Assembly (NCBI GenBank): GCA_903840935.1
Contig: CAIMHT010000004.1
Coordinates: forward strand, 1 to 64,000
DNA: 64,000 bases
Reading direction: 5' to 3'
Source of the DNA: an uncultured Chlorobiaceae bacterium
Lineage (GTDB): Bacteria; Bacteroidota; Chlorobiia; Chlorobiales; Chlorobiaceae
The translations under genes were made by a program, and so were the position numbers. Each line of letters starts with the position of its first letter. Positions within the stretch are counted from its first letter, which is position 1. Positions 45,693-55,721 of the stretch are shown here, piece by piece. The notes below the pieces were generated by a model, which was given only the letters and a program-made list of their open reading frames with translations, searched no databases and was not told where the DNA came from.

Positions 45693-45940
45693 AGAACACG
45701 CGCCACAAGGTTATCCTCTATGGAAAAAAAGAGTGCTGCCTGTGCGACGAGGCCATGGAGATTCTGCAGAAGGTCAATGCATCGTTGCCGTTTGATCTGG
45801 AAAAAAGAGATATTTCGGGTGATGGGGAACTGGTTGAACGGTTTGGATTCAAAATTCCAGTCATCTTTGTTGACGGTGTTGAGGTATTCAAATGTCGTGT
45901 GAACGAAAATCGCCTGAGGGCGTTGTTGAGCAGATGCTGA
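45689..45940 (+). CDS. Glutaredoxin-family protein
   Basis: An 83-residue thioredoxin-fold protein starting at a GTG that overlaps the hisS stop. The active site is near residue 15: [14 protein letters not shown], with a CxxC (Cys-Cys-Leu-Cys). The [18 protein letters not shown] segment contains the cis-Pro and the second conserved motif. It is of the GrxA/DUF836 size. It probably works as a thiol-disulfide reductase, and its target is unknown. Confidence 0.8.
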   Translation: MKNTRHKVILYGKKECCLCDEAMEILQKVNASLPFDLEKRDISGDGELVERFGFKIPVIFVDGVEVFKCRVNENRLRALLSRC

Positions 45941-46146
45941 AATTTATTTTTCTTTTTATTATTTTTTTTCTGGTAATTCGTACGGTAGTTCGTACGCTGA
46001 GGAGAGGACTTCTTTTTATCAGGAAAGGGACTCCTGGTCATGGTGAAATTTCACGGAGCTCAATGTTTTCAGGACAGCATGTTGACGAGTCGGATTATGA
46101 GGTTCTTGAAAGCCGCCTCAACAATAAAAAACAGGACGTCATATAA
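45934..46146 (+). CDS. DUF4834-like small membrane protein
   Basis: A 70-residue protein with one hydrophobic N-terminal helix ([22 protein letters not shown]) and a charged tail ending SDYEVLESRLNNKKQ. It resembles DUF4834 proteins of the Bacteroidetes/Chlorobi group. The start at ATG 45934 overlaps the end of the glutaredoxin gene by seven bases and suits translational coupling. Function unknown. Confidence 0.65.
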   Translation: MLKFIFLFIIFFLVIRTVVRTLRRGLLFIRKGTPGHGEISRSSMFSGQHVDESDYEVLESRLNNKKQDVI

Positions 46147-46177
46147 GGTGTTGTGCTTTGGATTGTTTTTTCGTACA

Positions 46178-46206
46178 TTGCGACACTTGGTTTGACGACG
46201 TACAAT
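46178..46206 (+). promoter_or_regulatory. Sigma70-like promoter before rimP
   Basis: TTGCGA (46178) and TACAAT (46201) are separated by 17 bases. Transcription would start near 46213, seven bases before a hairpin with a T run. Confidence 0.55.
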
Positions 46207-46219
46207 AGTATCTTATTTG

Positions 46220-46243
46220 AAGTGGGGGGTTCCCCACTTTTTT
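46220..46243 (+). terminator. Terminator-like hairpin in the rimP leader
   Basis: AAGTGGGG / CCCCACTT, eight base pairs with a GGTT loop, followed by six T residues. It can end transcription from upstream genes. Because the promoter is just upstream it may also act as an attenuator of the rimP-nusA-infB operon. Confidence 0.75.
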
Positions 46244-46274
46244 GTTTTCTTTTTAAAGTTCCTAAGGGGTATTC

Positions 46275-46796
46275 ATGCAAGAGCGCATCAGGAATTGTGT
46301 CTCCCGGATTATTGCAGAGTCTGCTGGTACTCGGGGTGAAGGTGCTTATCTCATTGATATCAAGGTAAAAGGCAAGGCGAGTGCCCGGAAGATAGAGATA
46401 CTGATGGATGCTGATATTGGAATCCGAATTCATCAGTGCGCCTATGTGAGCAGAAGGGTTCGCGAGCAGATTGAGGGCGATGATGAACTTCTCGAGCAGA
46501 TTGGAGAAAATTTTGATCTGATAGTCTCTTCTCCCGGTCTTGGCGAGCCCATAATCATTCCCCGGCAGTACATTCGGCATATCGGAAAGCTGCTGCAGGT
46601 TACCTTTATTGGTGCGGATGGTGAGCCGGAGGAGCTGGCCGGGCATCTGCAGGATGTGTCGCTTTCGGAAGAGAGTGAGTCGAAAATCGTAATTATGCCA
46701 AAAATGACTAAAAAGAAAGGTCAGCCGGCAAAAACTGAAGGTATCACACTCTACCTCAATCAGGTAATCCGAGCGGTTCCTGAGGCGGAATTGTAA
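46275..46796 (+). CDS. rimP: Ribosome maturation factor RimP
   Basis: A 173-residue protein needed for assembly of the 30S subunit. The N-terminal alpha/beta domain has ILMDADIGIRIHQCAYVSRR, and the SPGLGEPI motif marks the start of the C-terminal SH3-like domain. It precedes nusA, the order found in most bacteria. It is the first gene of the operon after the hairpin at 46220. Length agrees with the family (about 150-170). Confidence 0.92.
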   Translation: MQERIRNCVSRIIAESAGTRGEGAYLIDIKVKGKASARKIEILMDADIGIRIHQCAYVSRRVREQIEGDDELLEQIGENFDLIVSSPGLGEPIIIPRQYIRHIGKLLQVTFIGADGEPEELAGHLQDVSLSEESESKIVIMPKMTKKKGQPAKTEGITLYLNQVIRAVPEAEL

Positions 46797-46855
46797 AGAG
46801 GTTTATACTGGTGAGTGGAAATTTTCTTTTATAAAATGCACAATCCAAGATAGAG

Positions 46856-48418
46856 ATGGTCAAAAAGAAGATAAAAGATGAGGGACAGGATCGGCGGGTG
46901 CAGATTGCCAGCGCTTTCGGCGAAATCGAGCAGTCCAAGATTTTTCTGGATAAACGCACGGAGAGTGCGGCTGTAAAAATGGATATTGCCGACCTTCTCA
47001 AGGATATTATCCAGAAGCAGCTCCGAAAAGATTATGATCCTGAAGTTGAGTCCAACATTTTCATCAACCCCGAGCGGGGAGATTTCGAAGTCTATATTCT
47101 GAAAAAGATTGTCGAAGAGATTGATATTGAAAGCATTGAGATTACGCTCAAAGAGGTACGAAAAATCGATGACTCTCTTGAAATTGGTGATTATTATGAA
47201 GAGGGGCCGATCCGGCTTGAAGATTATCTGAGCCGTAAGTCTATTCAGATTATCAAGCAGTCAGTACAGAAGAAGGTACGGGATCTTGAACGTCTTGTTG
47301 TTTATGAAGAGTGTCTTGAAAAAGTTGGCGAGATTGTTGCTGGCGAGGTCTATCAGGTTCGTGCGAATGAGGTTATTTTTACCTACAACACGTCGAAAGA
47401 CCATCGTGTCGAGCTTGTGTTGCCGAAGTCTGAGATGATGAAAAAGGACAATCCCCGTAGAACTCCGCGGATGAAGCTCTATGTCAAGCGTATTGAGCGT
47501 GAGAAGACGAAAGTGAGGCTTGATGACGGCTCGATGGTTGAACGGGAAAAAGCTGATGGAGGAATGAAGGTCATTGTGTCGAGAGTTGACGACCGTTTTT
47601 TGTACAAGCTTTTTGAACATGAAGTACCTGAAATTCTTGACGGTCTTATTGTGATCAAGGCGATTGCGAGGGTTCCTGGTGAACGCGCAAAGGTTGCGGT
47701 TGAATCCACCAGTGCACGCATTGATCCGGTCGGTGCCACTGTCGGGTATCGTGGCAAGCGCATTCAGAGCATAGTCAAAGAGCTGAACAACGAAAATATT
47801 GATGTTATCTATTATGCCGATGAGCCGCAGATTTATATTTCAAGGGCGATGCAACCAGCGAAAATTGATCCTCTGACGGTCCATGCTGATATGAAAACCC
47901 GGAAAGCAAGGGTGATGCTCAAGCCTGACCAGATCAAATATGCGATCGGAAAAAATGGGAATAATATTCATCTGGCGGAGAAGCTTACCGGCTATGAGAT
48001 TGATGTCTATCGTGATGTAATCGATAAATCGATGGAAGATCCTACCGATATCGATATCATTGAGTTCCGTGAGGAATTTGGCGATGACATGATTTACCAG
48101 CTTCTTGATGGTGGTCTTGATACGGCCAAAAAAGTACTCAAAGCTGGAGTTGATGAAATTGAGCACTCTCTTCTGGGGTCGTCTAAACCTGAAGAGCAGA
48201 CGATTTTTGGTAAAAGTTACAAGACTGGCGTCAAACCGAGGGAGCGCAAAGTGACCGATGAGGAAAAGCGCTATTGGAGGAAGATTGCCGAAAATATTTA
48301 TAAAACCGTAAAAGAAGAGTTTACCGAAGCGGATCTGGCGGCTCTTTTTGATGACACTATCGAGCATGAGCCGGATGAATTGGCGCCTGATAGATCAATA
48401 GAACCGACCGCAGAGTGA
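46856..48418 (+). CDS. nusA: Transcription elongation/termination factor NusA
   Basis: A 520-residue protein. The N-terminal RNA-polymerase-binding domain (residues 1-150) is followed by an S1 domain (VGEIVAGEVYQVRANEVI), then two KH domains (RVPGERAKVAVES, VGYRGKRIQSIVKELNNENI, KPDQIKYAIGKNGNNIHLAE). The C-terminal region is acidic and lacks clear repeats. It controls pausing, termination and antitermination. It lies between rimP and infB as in nearly all bacteria. Confidence 0.95.
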   Translation: MVKKKIKDEGQDRRVQIASAFGEIEQSKIFLDKRTESAAVKMDIADLLKDIIQKQLRKDYDPEVESNIFINPERGDFEVYILKKIVEEIDIESIEITLKEVRKIDDSLEIGDYYEEGPIRLEDYLSRKSIQIIKQSVQKKVRDLERLVVYEECLEKVGEIVAGEVYQVRANEVIFTYNTSKDHRVELVLPKSEMMKKDNPRRTPRMKLYVKRIEREKTKVRLDDGSMVEREKADGGMKVIVSRVDDRFLYKLFEHEVPEILDGLIVIKAIARVPGERAKVAVESTSARIDPVGATVGYRGKRIQSIVKELNNENIDVIYYADEPQIYISRAMQPAKIDPLTVHADMKTRKARVMLKPDQIKYAIGKNGNNIHLAEKLTGYEIDVYRDVIDKSMEDPTDIDIIEFREEFGDDMIYQLLDGGLDTAKKVLKAGVDEIEHSLLGSSKPEEQTIFGKSYKTGVKPRERKVTDEEKRYWRKIAENIYKTVKEEFTEADLAALFDDTIEHEPDELAPDRSIEPTAE

Positions 48419-48464
48419 ACATTTCGAAAGAAGTAAAGCGTTTTTAAATCCAGAGGAGGATGTA

Positions 48465-51359
48465 ATGGCCCTTGAGGACATGGGAAAGAAATACCGCATA
48501 AGTGATATAGCAAGAGAACTGCAGGTAAGTCCGCAGGAAGTATTACTTTTTGTCAAGCAGGAAGGTGGCAGGGTTGCCTCTACATCCTCTATGGTAGGTG
48601 AAGAGATACACGGACTGATTTTTGGCCATTTCAGCGTTGAGAAGAAAATGGTTGATGAAACAAAAAAAATAAGGGCGGAGAAAGAGAAGCGCATCTCAAG
48701 GCTTGAAGAGCAGTCACGGAAAACTTATGAAAAAGAGCAGCATCTCAGCGAAACCCTCAGCCCTCCGGCACCGCCTGTGGTTGTTGTTCCAGAGGTAAAA
48801 AAAGAGGTTTTTGCAGTCGAAGTGATTGATGTTGTTTCTGAACCAGAACACTTTTTGGAACCGGAGAGCCATGTTTCCGTCCCAACGGAGATTATCGAAG
48901 TCATCGGGCAGCAGGCTGTAGCCGAACCTTCAGAATCTTCTGTTCATGCTGAAATTGCTGTTGCTGCCGAACTTCCTGTTATTGCAGAGGTCGCTGTTGT
49001 TCCTCAGCAGCCTGAACACCATGATCTCCCTGAAGTGACGGAACAGCAGGATTCTTCTGCTCTCCATGATATCGTTGAGATCCCTGAGGTCGCAGAAGCC
49101 GCTGAGATTCCAGAACCAGCGTCAAAAAAAGAGGAGCCCTCGGTCAACGAGCATTTGGTCTCTTTTGACTCCCCGCAGATGATGGGAGGTCTTACCGTGC
49201 TTGGCACCCTCGACATACATGCCGGCAGGAACAGAAAAAACCGTAAAAAGAATTTCCAGGAGCAGGCTGACGCTTTGAAAAACGAATTTGTATCGAAGCC
49301 AGCAGATGAGAGTCGTCCGGAAGAGAAGGTGGTTGTTGCCAAGAAGCCACCGGTCAAGGTGGCCACGGACGCGAAGGCAAAGCCGGTTGTTGCTGCTGAC
49401 AGTGCCGCTAACGCAAAGAAAAAAGGAAAGAAGAAAAAGAAGCCAGCGGTGGACGACAAGGTCATCTCGGCGAATATCCAGAAAACGATCAGTGGTATTG
49501 ATGATCGCAGTGGAACAGGTTCACGCCAGAAATTTCGCAAGCAGCGTCGCAATGAGCGTGAGCGTGAGCATGAAGTGGATGAGGCTTTTCGTGAGTCTCA
49601 GCGTCTGGTTGTTCGCGTTACCGAGTACGCTTCGCCCCATGAACTGGCGGAGCTTATGGGCATTACGGCCAAAGATATTATCCAGAAGTGTTTTGCGCTC
49701 GGCAAGTTTGTTACCATCAATCAGCGGCTTGATAAGGAGTCGATTGAGCTGATTGCTCTTGAGTTCGGCTTTGAGGCGGAGTTTATTTCAGAGGTTGAGG
49801 CAACTGCGGTGATGGTTACCGAGGATGAGGAAGCTGATATGCAGACTCGTCCTCCGGTCGTCACCATCATGGGGCATGTTGATCACGGAAAGACTTCGCT
49901 TCTCGATTATATCCGCAACAGTAAAGTTGTTGCCGGTGAATCCGGCGGCATTACTCAGCATATCGGAGCGTACGAAGTAACGGTTGAAGGCAACCGCAAA
50001 ATAACTTTTCTTGACACGCCTGGTCATGAAGCATTTACCGCCATGCGGGCAAGGGGCGCACAGGTAACCGATATTGTTATTCTTGTTGTTGCGGCTGATG
50101 ACAGTGTTATGCCCCAGACCATTGAGGCCGTCAATCATGCCAAAGCGGCAGGAGTTCCGATTGTTGTTGCGCTCAATAAAATTGATAAAATTGAAGCCAA
50201 CCCCGAGAAAATCAAGACCCAGTTGTCTGAAGCAGGGGTGCTTATTGAAGAGTGGGGTGGAGCCTATCAGTGTCAGGAGATCTCTGCAAAGAAAGGTATC
50301 GGCATTGCGGAACTGATGGAAAAGGTGCTGACCGAAGCTGAAATGCGTGAGCTGAGAGGCAACTATTCCAAAGAGGTTTCTGCAAGCGGAATTATTGTTG
50401 AATCTGAACTCGACAAGGGGAAGGGCGTTATTTCTACGGTGCTTGTTCAGCGCGGCATACTCAAGGTTGGCGATCCTTTTGTGGCCGGTAATACTATGGG
50501 GAAGGTTCGCGCCCTTATGGATGAGAGAGGCAAGAGAATTCTTTTTGCCAATCCTTCACAGCCCGTCAGGGTGCTTGGATTTGAGGATCTTCCGCAATCA
50601 GGTGATGCGCTGACGGTCATGGTGACGGACAGGGAAGCACGCGATTTGGCCCAGAAGCGCCAGGTTATCCGTCGCGAGCATGACTTCCGTCGCAGCACAC
50701 GTGTCAAGCTCGACAGTATTGCCCGCCAGATAAAGGAGGGGTTGATGAAAGAGCTGAGCGTCATTATCAAGGCAGACACAGATGGATCCATTCAGGCTCT
50801 CGCTGACGGTCTTATGAAGATCCAGAATGAAGAGGTTAAGGTACAGATTATTCACCAGGGCGTCGGGCAGATTACTGAAACTGACGTGTTGCTTGCCGCT
50901 GCCTCTGATGCCATCATTATCGGCTTCAGGGTACGACCGAATGTCAACGCCAAAAAGCTGGCCGAAAAGGAAGATCTTGATGTTCGCTTTTACAGCGTTA
51001 TTTATCATGTACTTGAAGATGTCGAGAAGGCGCTTGAGGGAATGCTCTCACCTGAACTGCATGAAGAGAGCCTCGGTTCGCTTGAAATCCGACAAATCTT
51101 TAAAGTCCCCAAGATTGGAAATGTCGGCGGTTGTTATATGCTTGAGGGCAAGATGTTCCGTGATTCCAAGGTTCGACTGCTCCGTGATGGTGTCCAGATT
51201 TACGAAGGCCAGCTTGCAGCGCTTCGTCGTTTCAAGGACGATGTCAAAGAGGTTGATGCTGGCTATGAGTGCGGCATGAGTCTCAAGAACTATGATGATA
51301 TCAAGGTTGGAGACATTGTCGAGGCCTATAAGATCGTTGAGAAAAAACGGAAACTATGA
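48465..51359 (+). CDS. infB: Translation initiation factor IF-2
   Basis: A 964-residue GTPase that places initiator tRNA on the 30S subunit. The N-terminal IF2_N motif is [20 protein letters not shown] long Glu/Ala/Pro/Val-rich linker (about residues 80-370) with Lys-rich parts precedes the G domain: [14 protein letters not shown] (G1), [15 protein letters not shown] (G3) and ALNKIDKIE (G4). Domains II to IV follow. The linker makes it longer than E. coli IF-2 (890), as is usual in this phylum. Confidence 0.97.
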   Translation: MALEDMGKKYRISDIARELQVSPQEVLLFVKQEGGRVASTSSMVGEEIHGLIFGHFSVEKKMVDETKKIRAEKEKRISRLEEQSRKTYEKEQHLSETLSPPAPPVVVVPEVKKEVFAVEVIDVVSEPEHFLEPESHVSVPTEIIEVIGQQAVAEPSESSVHAEIAVAAELPVIAEVAVVPQQPEHHDLPEVTEQQDSSALHDIVEIPEVAEAAEIPEPASKKEEPSVNEHLVSFDSPQMMGGLTVLGTLDIHAGRNRKNRKKNFQEQADALKNEFVSKPADESRPEEKVVVAKKPPVKVATDAKAKPVVAADSAANAKKKGKKKKKPAVDDKVISANIQKTISGIDDRSGTGSRQKFRKQRRNEREREHEVDEAFRESQRLVVRVTEYASPHELAELMGITAKDIIQKCFALGKFVTINQRLDKESIELIALEFGFEAEFISEVEATAVMVTEDEEADMQTRPPVVTIMGHVDHGKTSLLDYIRNSKVVAGESGGITQHIGAYEVTVEGNRKITFLDTPGHEAFTAMRARGAQVTDIVILVVAADDSVMPQTIEAVNHAKAAGVPIVVALNKIDKIEANPEKIKTQLSEAGVLIEEWGGAYQCQEISAKKGIGIAELMEKVLTEAEMRELRGNYSKEVSASGIIVESELDKGKGVISTVLVQRGILKVGDPFVAGNTMGKVRALMDERGKRILFANPSQPVRVLGFEDLPQSGDALTVMVTDREARDLAQKRQVIRREHDFRRSTRVKLDSIARQIKEGLMKELSVIIKADTDGSIQALADGLMKIQNEEVKVQIIHQGVGQITETDVLLAAASDAIIIGFRVRPNVNAKKLAEKEDLDVRFYSVIYHVLEDVEKALEGMLSPELHEESLGSLEIRQIFKVPKIGNVGGCYMLEGKMFRDSKVRLLRDGVQIYEGQLAALRRFKDDVKEVDAGYECGMSLKNYDDIKVGDIVEAYKIVEKKRKL

Positions 51360-51377
51360 ATAGCTTATTGTTGATCT

Positions 51378-51737
51378 ATGTCGATACGTACTGAGAGAGT
51401 TGCATCACTGCTGCAGCAGGAGCTGGGAGCAATCCTTCAAAAAGAGCTTCCCCGCAGCGGTCCGATCATCACGGTTGTTGATGTGAAGATTACGGCTGAT
51501 CTGAGCATCGCCAGGGTCTATATTTCGATCATTGGTACGCCCGGGGAGCAGCAGATAGCCATGGTTTCGTTGCAGGACAAAACAAAGAACATCAGAAAGA
51601 TTCTCTCTTCGAAAATCCGTCACCACTTTCGGCGTATTCCCGAGCTCGAATTCCATGAAGATCATCTCTATGAGCGCGCAAGCCGTATTGAGCAGCTTTT
51701 GAGCGGAGTGAGAAAAAGTTCCGTTGAAAATGGTTAA
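51378..51737 (+). CDS. rbfA: Ribosome-binding factor A
   Basis: A 119-residue KH-like protein that helps mature the 5' end of 16S rRNA and is needed at low temperature. The RTERVASLLQQELGAILQKE start and the SLQDKTKNIRKILSSKIRHHF middle region are typical, and IPELEFHEDHLYERASRIEQ is the C-terminal signature. It follows infB by 18 bases in the same operon. Confidence 0.95.
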   Translation: MSIRTERVASLLQQELGAILQKELPRSGPIITVVDVKITADLSIARVYISIIGTPGEQQIAMVSLQDKTKNIRKILSSKIRHHFRRIPELEFHEDHLYERASRIEQLLSGVRKSSVENG

Positions 51738-51764
51738 CCGAGGGGTTCTTGAAAAAGAGTGTGC

Positions 51765-52499
51765 ATGGATGAACAGCAAAACAGGGAGCCTTTGGTTGAT
51801 GAAGGCAATTTTCTCCTGATTGACAAGCCTCTCGACTGGACGTCGTTCGATGTGGTGGCTAAAATCAGGAACAGCTATAAGCGGTGTGGCTTGAAGCGCA
51901 AGGTTGGTCATTGCGGCACTCTTGATCCTAAAGCCACGGGACTGCTTATTCTTGCGACTGGACGGAAAACAAAGGAAATTGCTACACTTGAAGTGCTTGA
52001 CAAGGTATACGACGGCGTCATTAAGCTTGGTGCAATGACGGAAAGTCATGATGTTGAAACCCCCGAATATGGCCATTGCCCGACGGCTCACCTGACGGAG
52101 AGTGAAATTCGTTCTGCAGCCTCCGGTTTTCTTGGCTCACATCAGCAGCAGCCGCCTATGCATTCGGCGGCCTGGCATAACGGAAAACGACTCTATGAAC
52201 ATGCCCGAAAGGGAGTGGAGATCAGGGAGCGGAAAGCAAAAGAGATTGTTATCCACCGTTTTGAAGTTACTCGCATTGAACTGCCTCTGCTCTATTTTAC
52301 TCTTCATGTTTCCAAGGGAGCCTACATCAGGGTTATTGCGCATGAACTGGGTGCAGTGCTTGGGGTTGGAGGCTATCTGGCATCACTCAGGAGAGTCTCT
52401 ATTGGCAGTTGGGAGCTAAGCTCCGCCAGAACGATATCAGAGAGTATTGAAGCTATTCTTCAGGAGGCATCAAACACCCGACCGGGTGAGGGGAGATAA
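51765..52499 (+). CDS. truB: tRNA pseudouridine(55) synthase TruB
   Basis: A 244-residue enzyme that makes pseudouridine 55 in the T loop of tRNAs. The catalytic Asp lies in GHCGTLDPKATGLLILATG (RTDL-equivalent LD). The family start FLLIDKPLDWTSFDVVAKIR and the C-terminal YIRVIAHELGAVLGVGGYLASLRR are present. ATG 51765 is used; the GTG at 51759 would add two residues. It belongs to the infB operon. Confidence 0.95.
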   Translation: MDEQQNREPLVDEGNFLLIDKPLDWTSFDVVAKIRNSYKRCGLKRKVGHCGTLDPKATGLLILATGRKTKEIATLEVLDKVYDGVIKLGAMTESHDVETPEYGHCPTAHLTESEIRSAASGFLGSHQQQPPMHSAAWHNGKRLYEHARKGVEIRERKAKEIVIHRFEVTRIELPLLYFTLHVSKGAYIRVIAHELGAVLGVGGYLASLRRVSIGSWELSSARTISESIEAILQEASNTRPGEGR

Positions 52500-52507
52500 A
52501 AAGAGGT

Positions 52508-53470
52508 ATGCGTATTGTTGAGTATGATAATAATCATGTCTGTCGTTATGGTTCTGCCACTTCGGAGGATTTTCCGATCACAGCTTCTGCTGTGACGGTT
52601 GGCTCCTATGATGGTGTCCACAGAGGGCATCGGATGATCATTGCCCGTATGGTTTCCATTGCAAAAGCTCGCAGTTTGAGAAGTGTTGTCGTTACCTTTG
52701 AGCCTCATCCGAGGATGGTGCTCAAGGGCGAAGTTTCAGGCCCGCTTGGACTGCTGACCACACTTGACGAAAAAATTACCCTTCTTGCCGGTGAGGGTGT
52801 TGATCTTCTTTTTGTTGTGCGCTTTACACCGGATTTTGCTTCGCGCAGCTCGGATGATTTTATCCGCAATGTTCTGGTCGGGTTGCTTGGGGCCAAAAGC
52901 ATTGTTGTCGGTTATGATCACGCTTTTGGTCGCGACAGGAGCGGGAGTGGCAAGACGCTTGAAACCCTTGGCTGCGAGCTTGGTTTTGATGTAGAGGTTG
53001 TTGATGAAGTGATGATTGGCAATGAGCATTTTTCAAGTACACGCATAAGAGTACTGCTTGCAAGCAGCAAGATCGAAGAGGCCAATGCATTTCTCGGTTC
53101 TCCGTATATAATCAGCGGAACGGTGGTTGATGGCGACAAGCGTGGGCGGGAGATTGGCTTTCCGACAGTGAATCTCAGACTTTCTGATTCCGATAAACTG
53201 CTGCCCCGCGCCGGAGTCTATCTGGCTCAAACCGTGCTGAACGGCCATTCCTTCATGGCTCTGATGAATATCGGTGTTCGTCCGACGGTCTCCCTTGAAG
53301 GGATTAAAACGGTTGAGGCCCATATTCTGGGATATGGCGGTACCCTATATGGTTGCATGATCAGCTTTATTTTGCTCAAGTTCATCAGGGATGAAATAAA
53401 ATTTTCGTCACTCGAAGAGCTGAAAATGCAGCTCGAAAAAGATAAAAAAACGGTGGAGTTGTATTGCTAA
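52508..53470 (+). CDS. ribF: Bifunctional riboflavin kinase / FAD synthetase RibF
   Basis: A 320-residue enzyme. The N-terminal FMN adenylyltransferase domain has VGSYDGVHRGHRMIIARM and the C-terminal riboflavin kinase domain has GTVVDGDKRGREIGFPTVNL, with the metal- and ATP-binding GFPTVN motif. It makes FMN and FAD. The start is eight bases after truB. Together with rpsO this matches the usual truB-ribF-rpsO order. Confidence 0.95.
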   Translation: MRIVEYDNNHVCRYGSATSEDFPITASAVTVGSYDGVHRGHRMIIARMVSIAKARSLRSVVVTFEPHPRMVLKGEVSGPLGLLTTLDEKITLLAGEGVDLLFVVRFTPDFASRSSDDFIRNVLVGLLGAKSIVVGYDHAFGRDRSGSGKTLETLGCELGFDVEVVDEVMIGNEHFSSTRIRVLLASSKIEEANAFLGSPYIISGTVVDGDKRGREIGFPTVNLRLSDSDKLLPRAGVYLAQTVLNGHSFMALMNIGVRPTVSLEGIKTVEAHILGYGGTLYGCMISFILLKFIRDEIKFSSLEELKMQLEKDKKTVELYC

Positions 53471-53518
53471 TAATATTATATTGAAGGTCAACCGATTTAA
53501 CATAACAAACGAAGAGAT

Positions 53519-53788
53519 ATGAGCCTGACAAAAGAGTTTAAAGCGGAAGTTATCAAGCAGTTCGGCGCGTCAGAAAAGAATACCGGAAAATCCGAGGTTC
53601 AGGTCGCGTTATATACCCGCAGAATCAGTGATCTTACCGGTCACCTGCAGTCGCATCCAAAAGACAAGCACTCCCGCCGTGGATTGCTGATGCTTGTAGC
53701 AAAACGCAAGAAAATGCTGAATTATGTGAAAAACGTCGATATCGATCGTTATCGTAAAGTGATTGGTGAACTTGAGCTTCGAAAGTAA
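53519..53788 (+). CDS. rpsO: 30S ribosomal protein S15
   Basis: An 89-residue primary rRNA-binding protein. NTGKSEVQVALYTRRISDLTGHL and KDKHSRRGLLMLVAKRKKML are the S15 signatures. It often represses its own translation by binding its leader. Start at ATG 53519, after AAGAGAT. A short gap with TAATAATATTATATTGA precedes it and may hold a separate promoter. A hairpin follows the gene. Confidence 0.97.
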   Translation: MSLTKEFKAEVIKQFGASEKNTGKSEVQVALYTRRISDLTGHLQSHPKDKHSRRGLLMLVAKRKKMLNYVKNVDIDRYRKVIGELELRK

Positions 53789-53820
53789 GAGGGCAATCTG
53801 AACTATTTTTGCCCCGATCT

Positions 53821-53842
53821 CTGCAGAGCCTGGGCTCTGCAG
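53821..53842 (+). terminator. Hairpin after rpsO, probable terminator
   Basis: CTGCAGAGC / GCTCTGCAG, nine base pairs with a CTGG loop. The T run after it is weak (TTATCCTTTT), so it may be a processing site or a weak terminator; read-through to yicC is possible. Confidence 0.55.
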
Positions 53843-53879
53843 GTTATCCTTTTAAAAAGAATGCAGAGCAGGAAATACT

Positions 53880-54767
53880 ATGTTGGAAAGCATGACCGGA
53901 TATGGCAGCGCAGAGTCAGTTGAAAGCGGTGTCCGGACTCTTGTTGAGTTGCGGTCAGTCAATAACCGCTTCGCTGAAATCAGTGTCAAGCTTCCCCGTC
54001 AGTTACTCTCTTTTGAGCTTGAAGTCAGGGAGATGATCCGTGCCCATTTTCAGAGGGGTAAAATCGCGGCTTTTATTCAAATTCAGCTCGACGATGTACA
54101 ACCCATCTCTGTCAGTATCAATATACCGAAGGTAAAAGCTTATAAAGAGTTGCTCGACAGCCTCAGGCGCGAAGCTGCCGTTGACGCTCCTCTGCTCCTT
54201 GAACATTTGCTCCGCTTCCCTGAAATATTAGACAATGGGGCGACGTCACTTGACCATGTCGATGAGCATTGGCCGTTTGTGAAAAATCTTCTTCAGGTGG
54301 CAATTGAACGTCTCAAGGCAATGCGGCGCCGGGAGGGCGAGGAGCTTTCAGTCGATTTTGTCAGAAGAATTGTCGAAATTGAGCGTACACTTGCGCTTGT
54401 AGCTACTCTTGCATCTGACAATCTTGAAGCGGTACGAAAGAGGCTTGCTGCAAAGGTAGAGGCTGTTGCCGGTAAAGATTTGGCATATAGCCGTGATCGC
54501 CTTGAAATGGAACTGGTTCTTGCAGCCGACAAACTTGACATTACCGAGGAGCTGACCCGCTTTGCCAGCCATAACAAGTTTTTTCTTGAAGAGTTGCAGA
54601 ACGATGAAAGTGGAACAGGAAGAAAGCTCAATTTTCTGCTTCAGGAGCAGTTACGCGAAGCGAACACCATTGCATCAAAATCACAGAATGCAGAGATTTC
54701 CCAGAAGATAGTTCAGATCAAGGAGGATCTTGAGAAAATCAGGGAACAACTGCAAAATATCGAGTAA
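53880..54767 (+). CDS. YicC family endoribonuclease-like protein
   Basis: A 295-residue protein of the YicC/YloC family, which in E. coli is linked to RNA decay and stationary-phase survival. The N-terminal MTGYGSAESVESGVRTLVEL and SVNNRFAEISVKLPRQL, and the C-terminal (DUF1732) LNFLLQEQLREANTIASKS segment, are the family landmarks. It lies next to gmk, the usual context. Confidence 0.9.
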   Translation: MLESMTGYGSAESVESGVRTLVELRSVNNRFAEISVKLPRQLLSFELEVREMIRAHFQRGKIAAFIQIQLDDVQPISVSINIPKVKAYKELLDSLRREAAVDAPLLLEHLLRFPEILDNGATSLDHVDEHWPFVKNLLQVAIERLKAMRRREGEELSVDFVRRIVEIERTLALVATLASDNLEAVRKRLAAKVEAVAGKDLAYSRDRLEMELVLAADKLDITEELTRFASHNKFFLEELQNDESGTGRKLNFLLQEQLREANTIASKSQNAEISQKIVQIKEDLEKIREQLQNIE

Positions 54768-54771
54768 TTCT

Positions 54772-55356
54772 ATGGTTGAAGAGCGGCAGCAGCAGGGAAA
54801 GCTTATTGTGTTTTCAGCTCCATCAGGTACCGGAAAGTCCACGATAGCCAAACTGGTGCTTGAGTGTTTGCAAAATATCAGATTTTCGGTATCAGCCACA
54901 ACCCGGCAAAAGAGGTCGGGTGAGCAGGAAGGAGTTAACTACTATTTTCTCACGAAAGAGGATTTTGAAGAAAAGATCCGCCAGGGCGGCTTTGTTGAAC
55001 ATGAATTCTTTTTTGGAAACTATTACGGTACTTTGCTCGATAAAACCCGAGAGGTTATCGACAGAGGTACAAATTTGCTTCTTGATCTTGATGTGAAGGG
55101 CGCACTGAATTTGAAGCGGATTTTTCCGGACAATTCATTGCTGCTTTTTTTTAAGCCACCGAGCATCGAGGTTTTGCAGCAGAGGCTTAAAGGGCGGGAG
55201 AGTGAAGATGAAGAAAGTATCAGAGTACGCCTTGAGCGCGCCCGGCTGGAGCTTGAGTTTGCAGACCGGTTTGATGAGGTTATCGTGAACGATAATCTGG
55301 ATAAAACCGTTGAGGCTGTCACGGAGCTGATCAGCAAATTTCTTTTAAAAACGTAA
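54772..55356 (+). CDS. gmk: Guanylate kinase
   Basis: A 194-residue enzyme that turns GMP into GDP with ATP. P-loop APSGTGKSTIAKLV at about residue 18; GMP-binding region ATTRQKRSGEQEGVNYYFL and VEHEFFFGNYYGT; RVRLERARLELEFADRFDEV near the end. Start at ATG 54772, four bases after the yicC stop; the earlier start in the ORF track is inside yicC. It is followed by rpoZ. Confidence 0.96.
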   Translation: MVEERQQQGKLIVFSAPSGTGKSTIAKLVLECLQNIRFSVSATTRQKRSGEQEGVNYYFLTKEDFEEKIRQGGFVEHEFFFGNYYGTLLDKTREVIDRGTNLLLDLDVKGALNLKRIFPDNSLLLFFKPPSIEVLQQRLKGRESEDEESIRVRLERARLELEFADRFDEVIVNDNLDKTVEAVTELISKFLLKT

Positions 55357-55367
55357 AAAAAAGTGCA

Positions 55368-55721
55368 ATGTCGGTTAAACCTGTTGACCTGAACAAGTTG
55401 AGAAGTGCGCACTCGAATCTGTACGAGACGGTGGTTGCGATTTCAAAAAAAGCAAAAAGATTACATGATGAGGAACGGGCAGAACTTGAAGACAAGCTTC
55501 TTCCCTATAAGGAGATGATTCGCAATCCGAGCAGTGAATCCGAGTCGGACAAGGTATTCCCGGAACAAGTTGCTATCAGCCTTGAGTTTGAAGTTCGTGA
55601 AAAGTCGTCGCATAAGGCTGTTGCAGATTACTTCGCGCATAAATACAATTACACGGTGGAAAAACCGGTAGAGAAAAAGATCATTCAAGTTGAAGAAGAT
55701 GATGAAACTGACGGGGATTAA
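55368..55721 (+). CDS. rpoZ: RNA polymerase omega subunit-like protein
   Basis: A 117-residue protein of the Bacteroidetes/Chlorobi omega (Rpb6-like) type. The NLYETVVAISKKAKRLHDEE segment corresponds to the core helices of omega; the C-terminus is an acidic tail (VEEDDETDGD). Omega helps assemble the beta' subunit. It follows gmk with a 11-base gap, as in many bacteria, and supports the assignment. The family match is weaker than for the neighbours. Confidence 0.75.
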   Translation: MSVKPVDLNKLRSAHSNLYETVVAISKKAKRLHDEERAELEDKLLPYKEMIRNPSSESESDKVFPEQVAISLEFEVREKSSHKAVADYFAHKYNYTVEKPVEKKIIQVEEDDETDGD

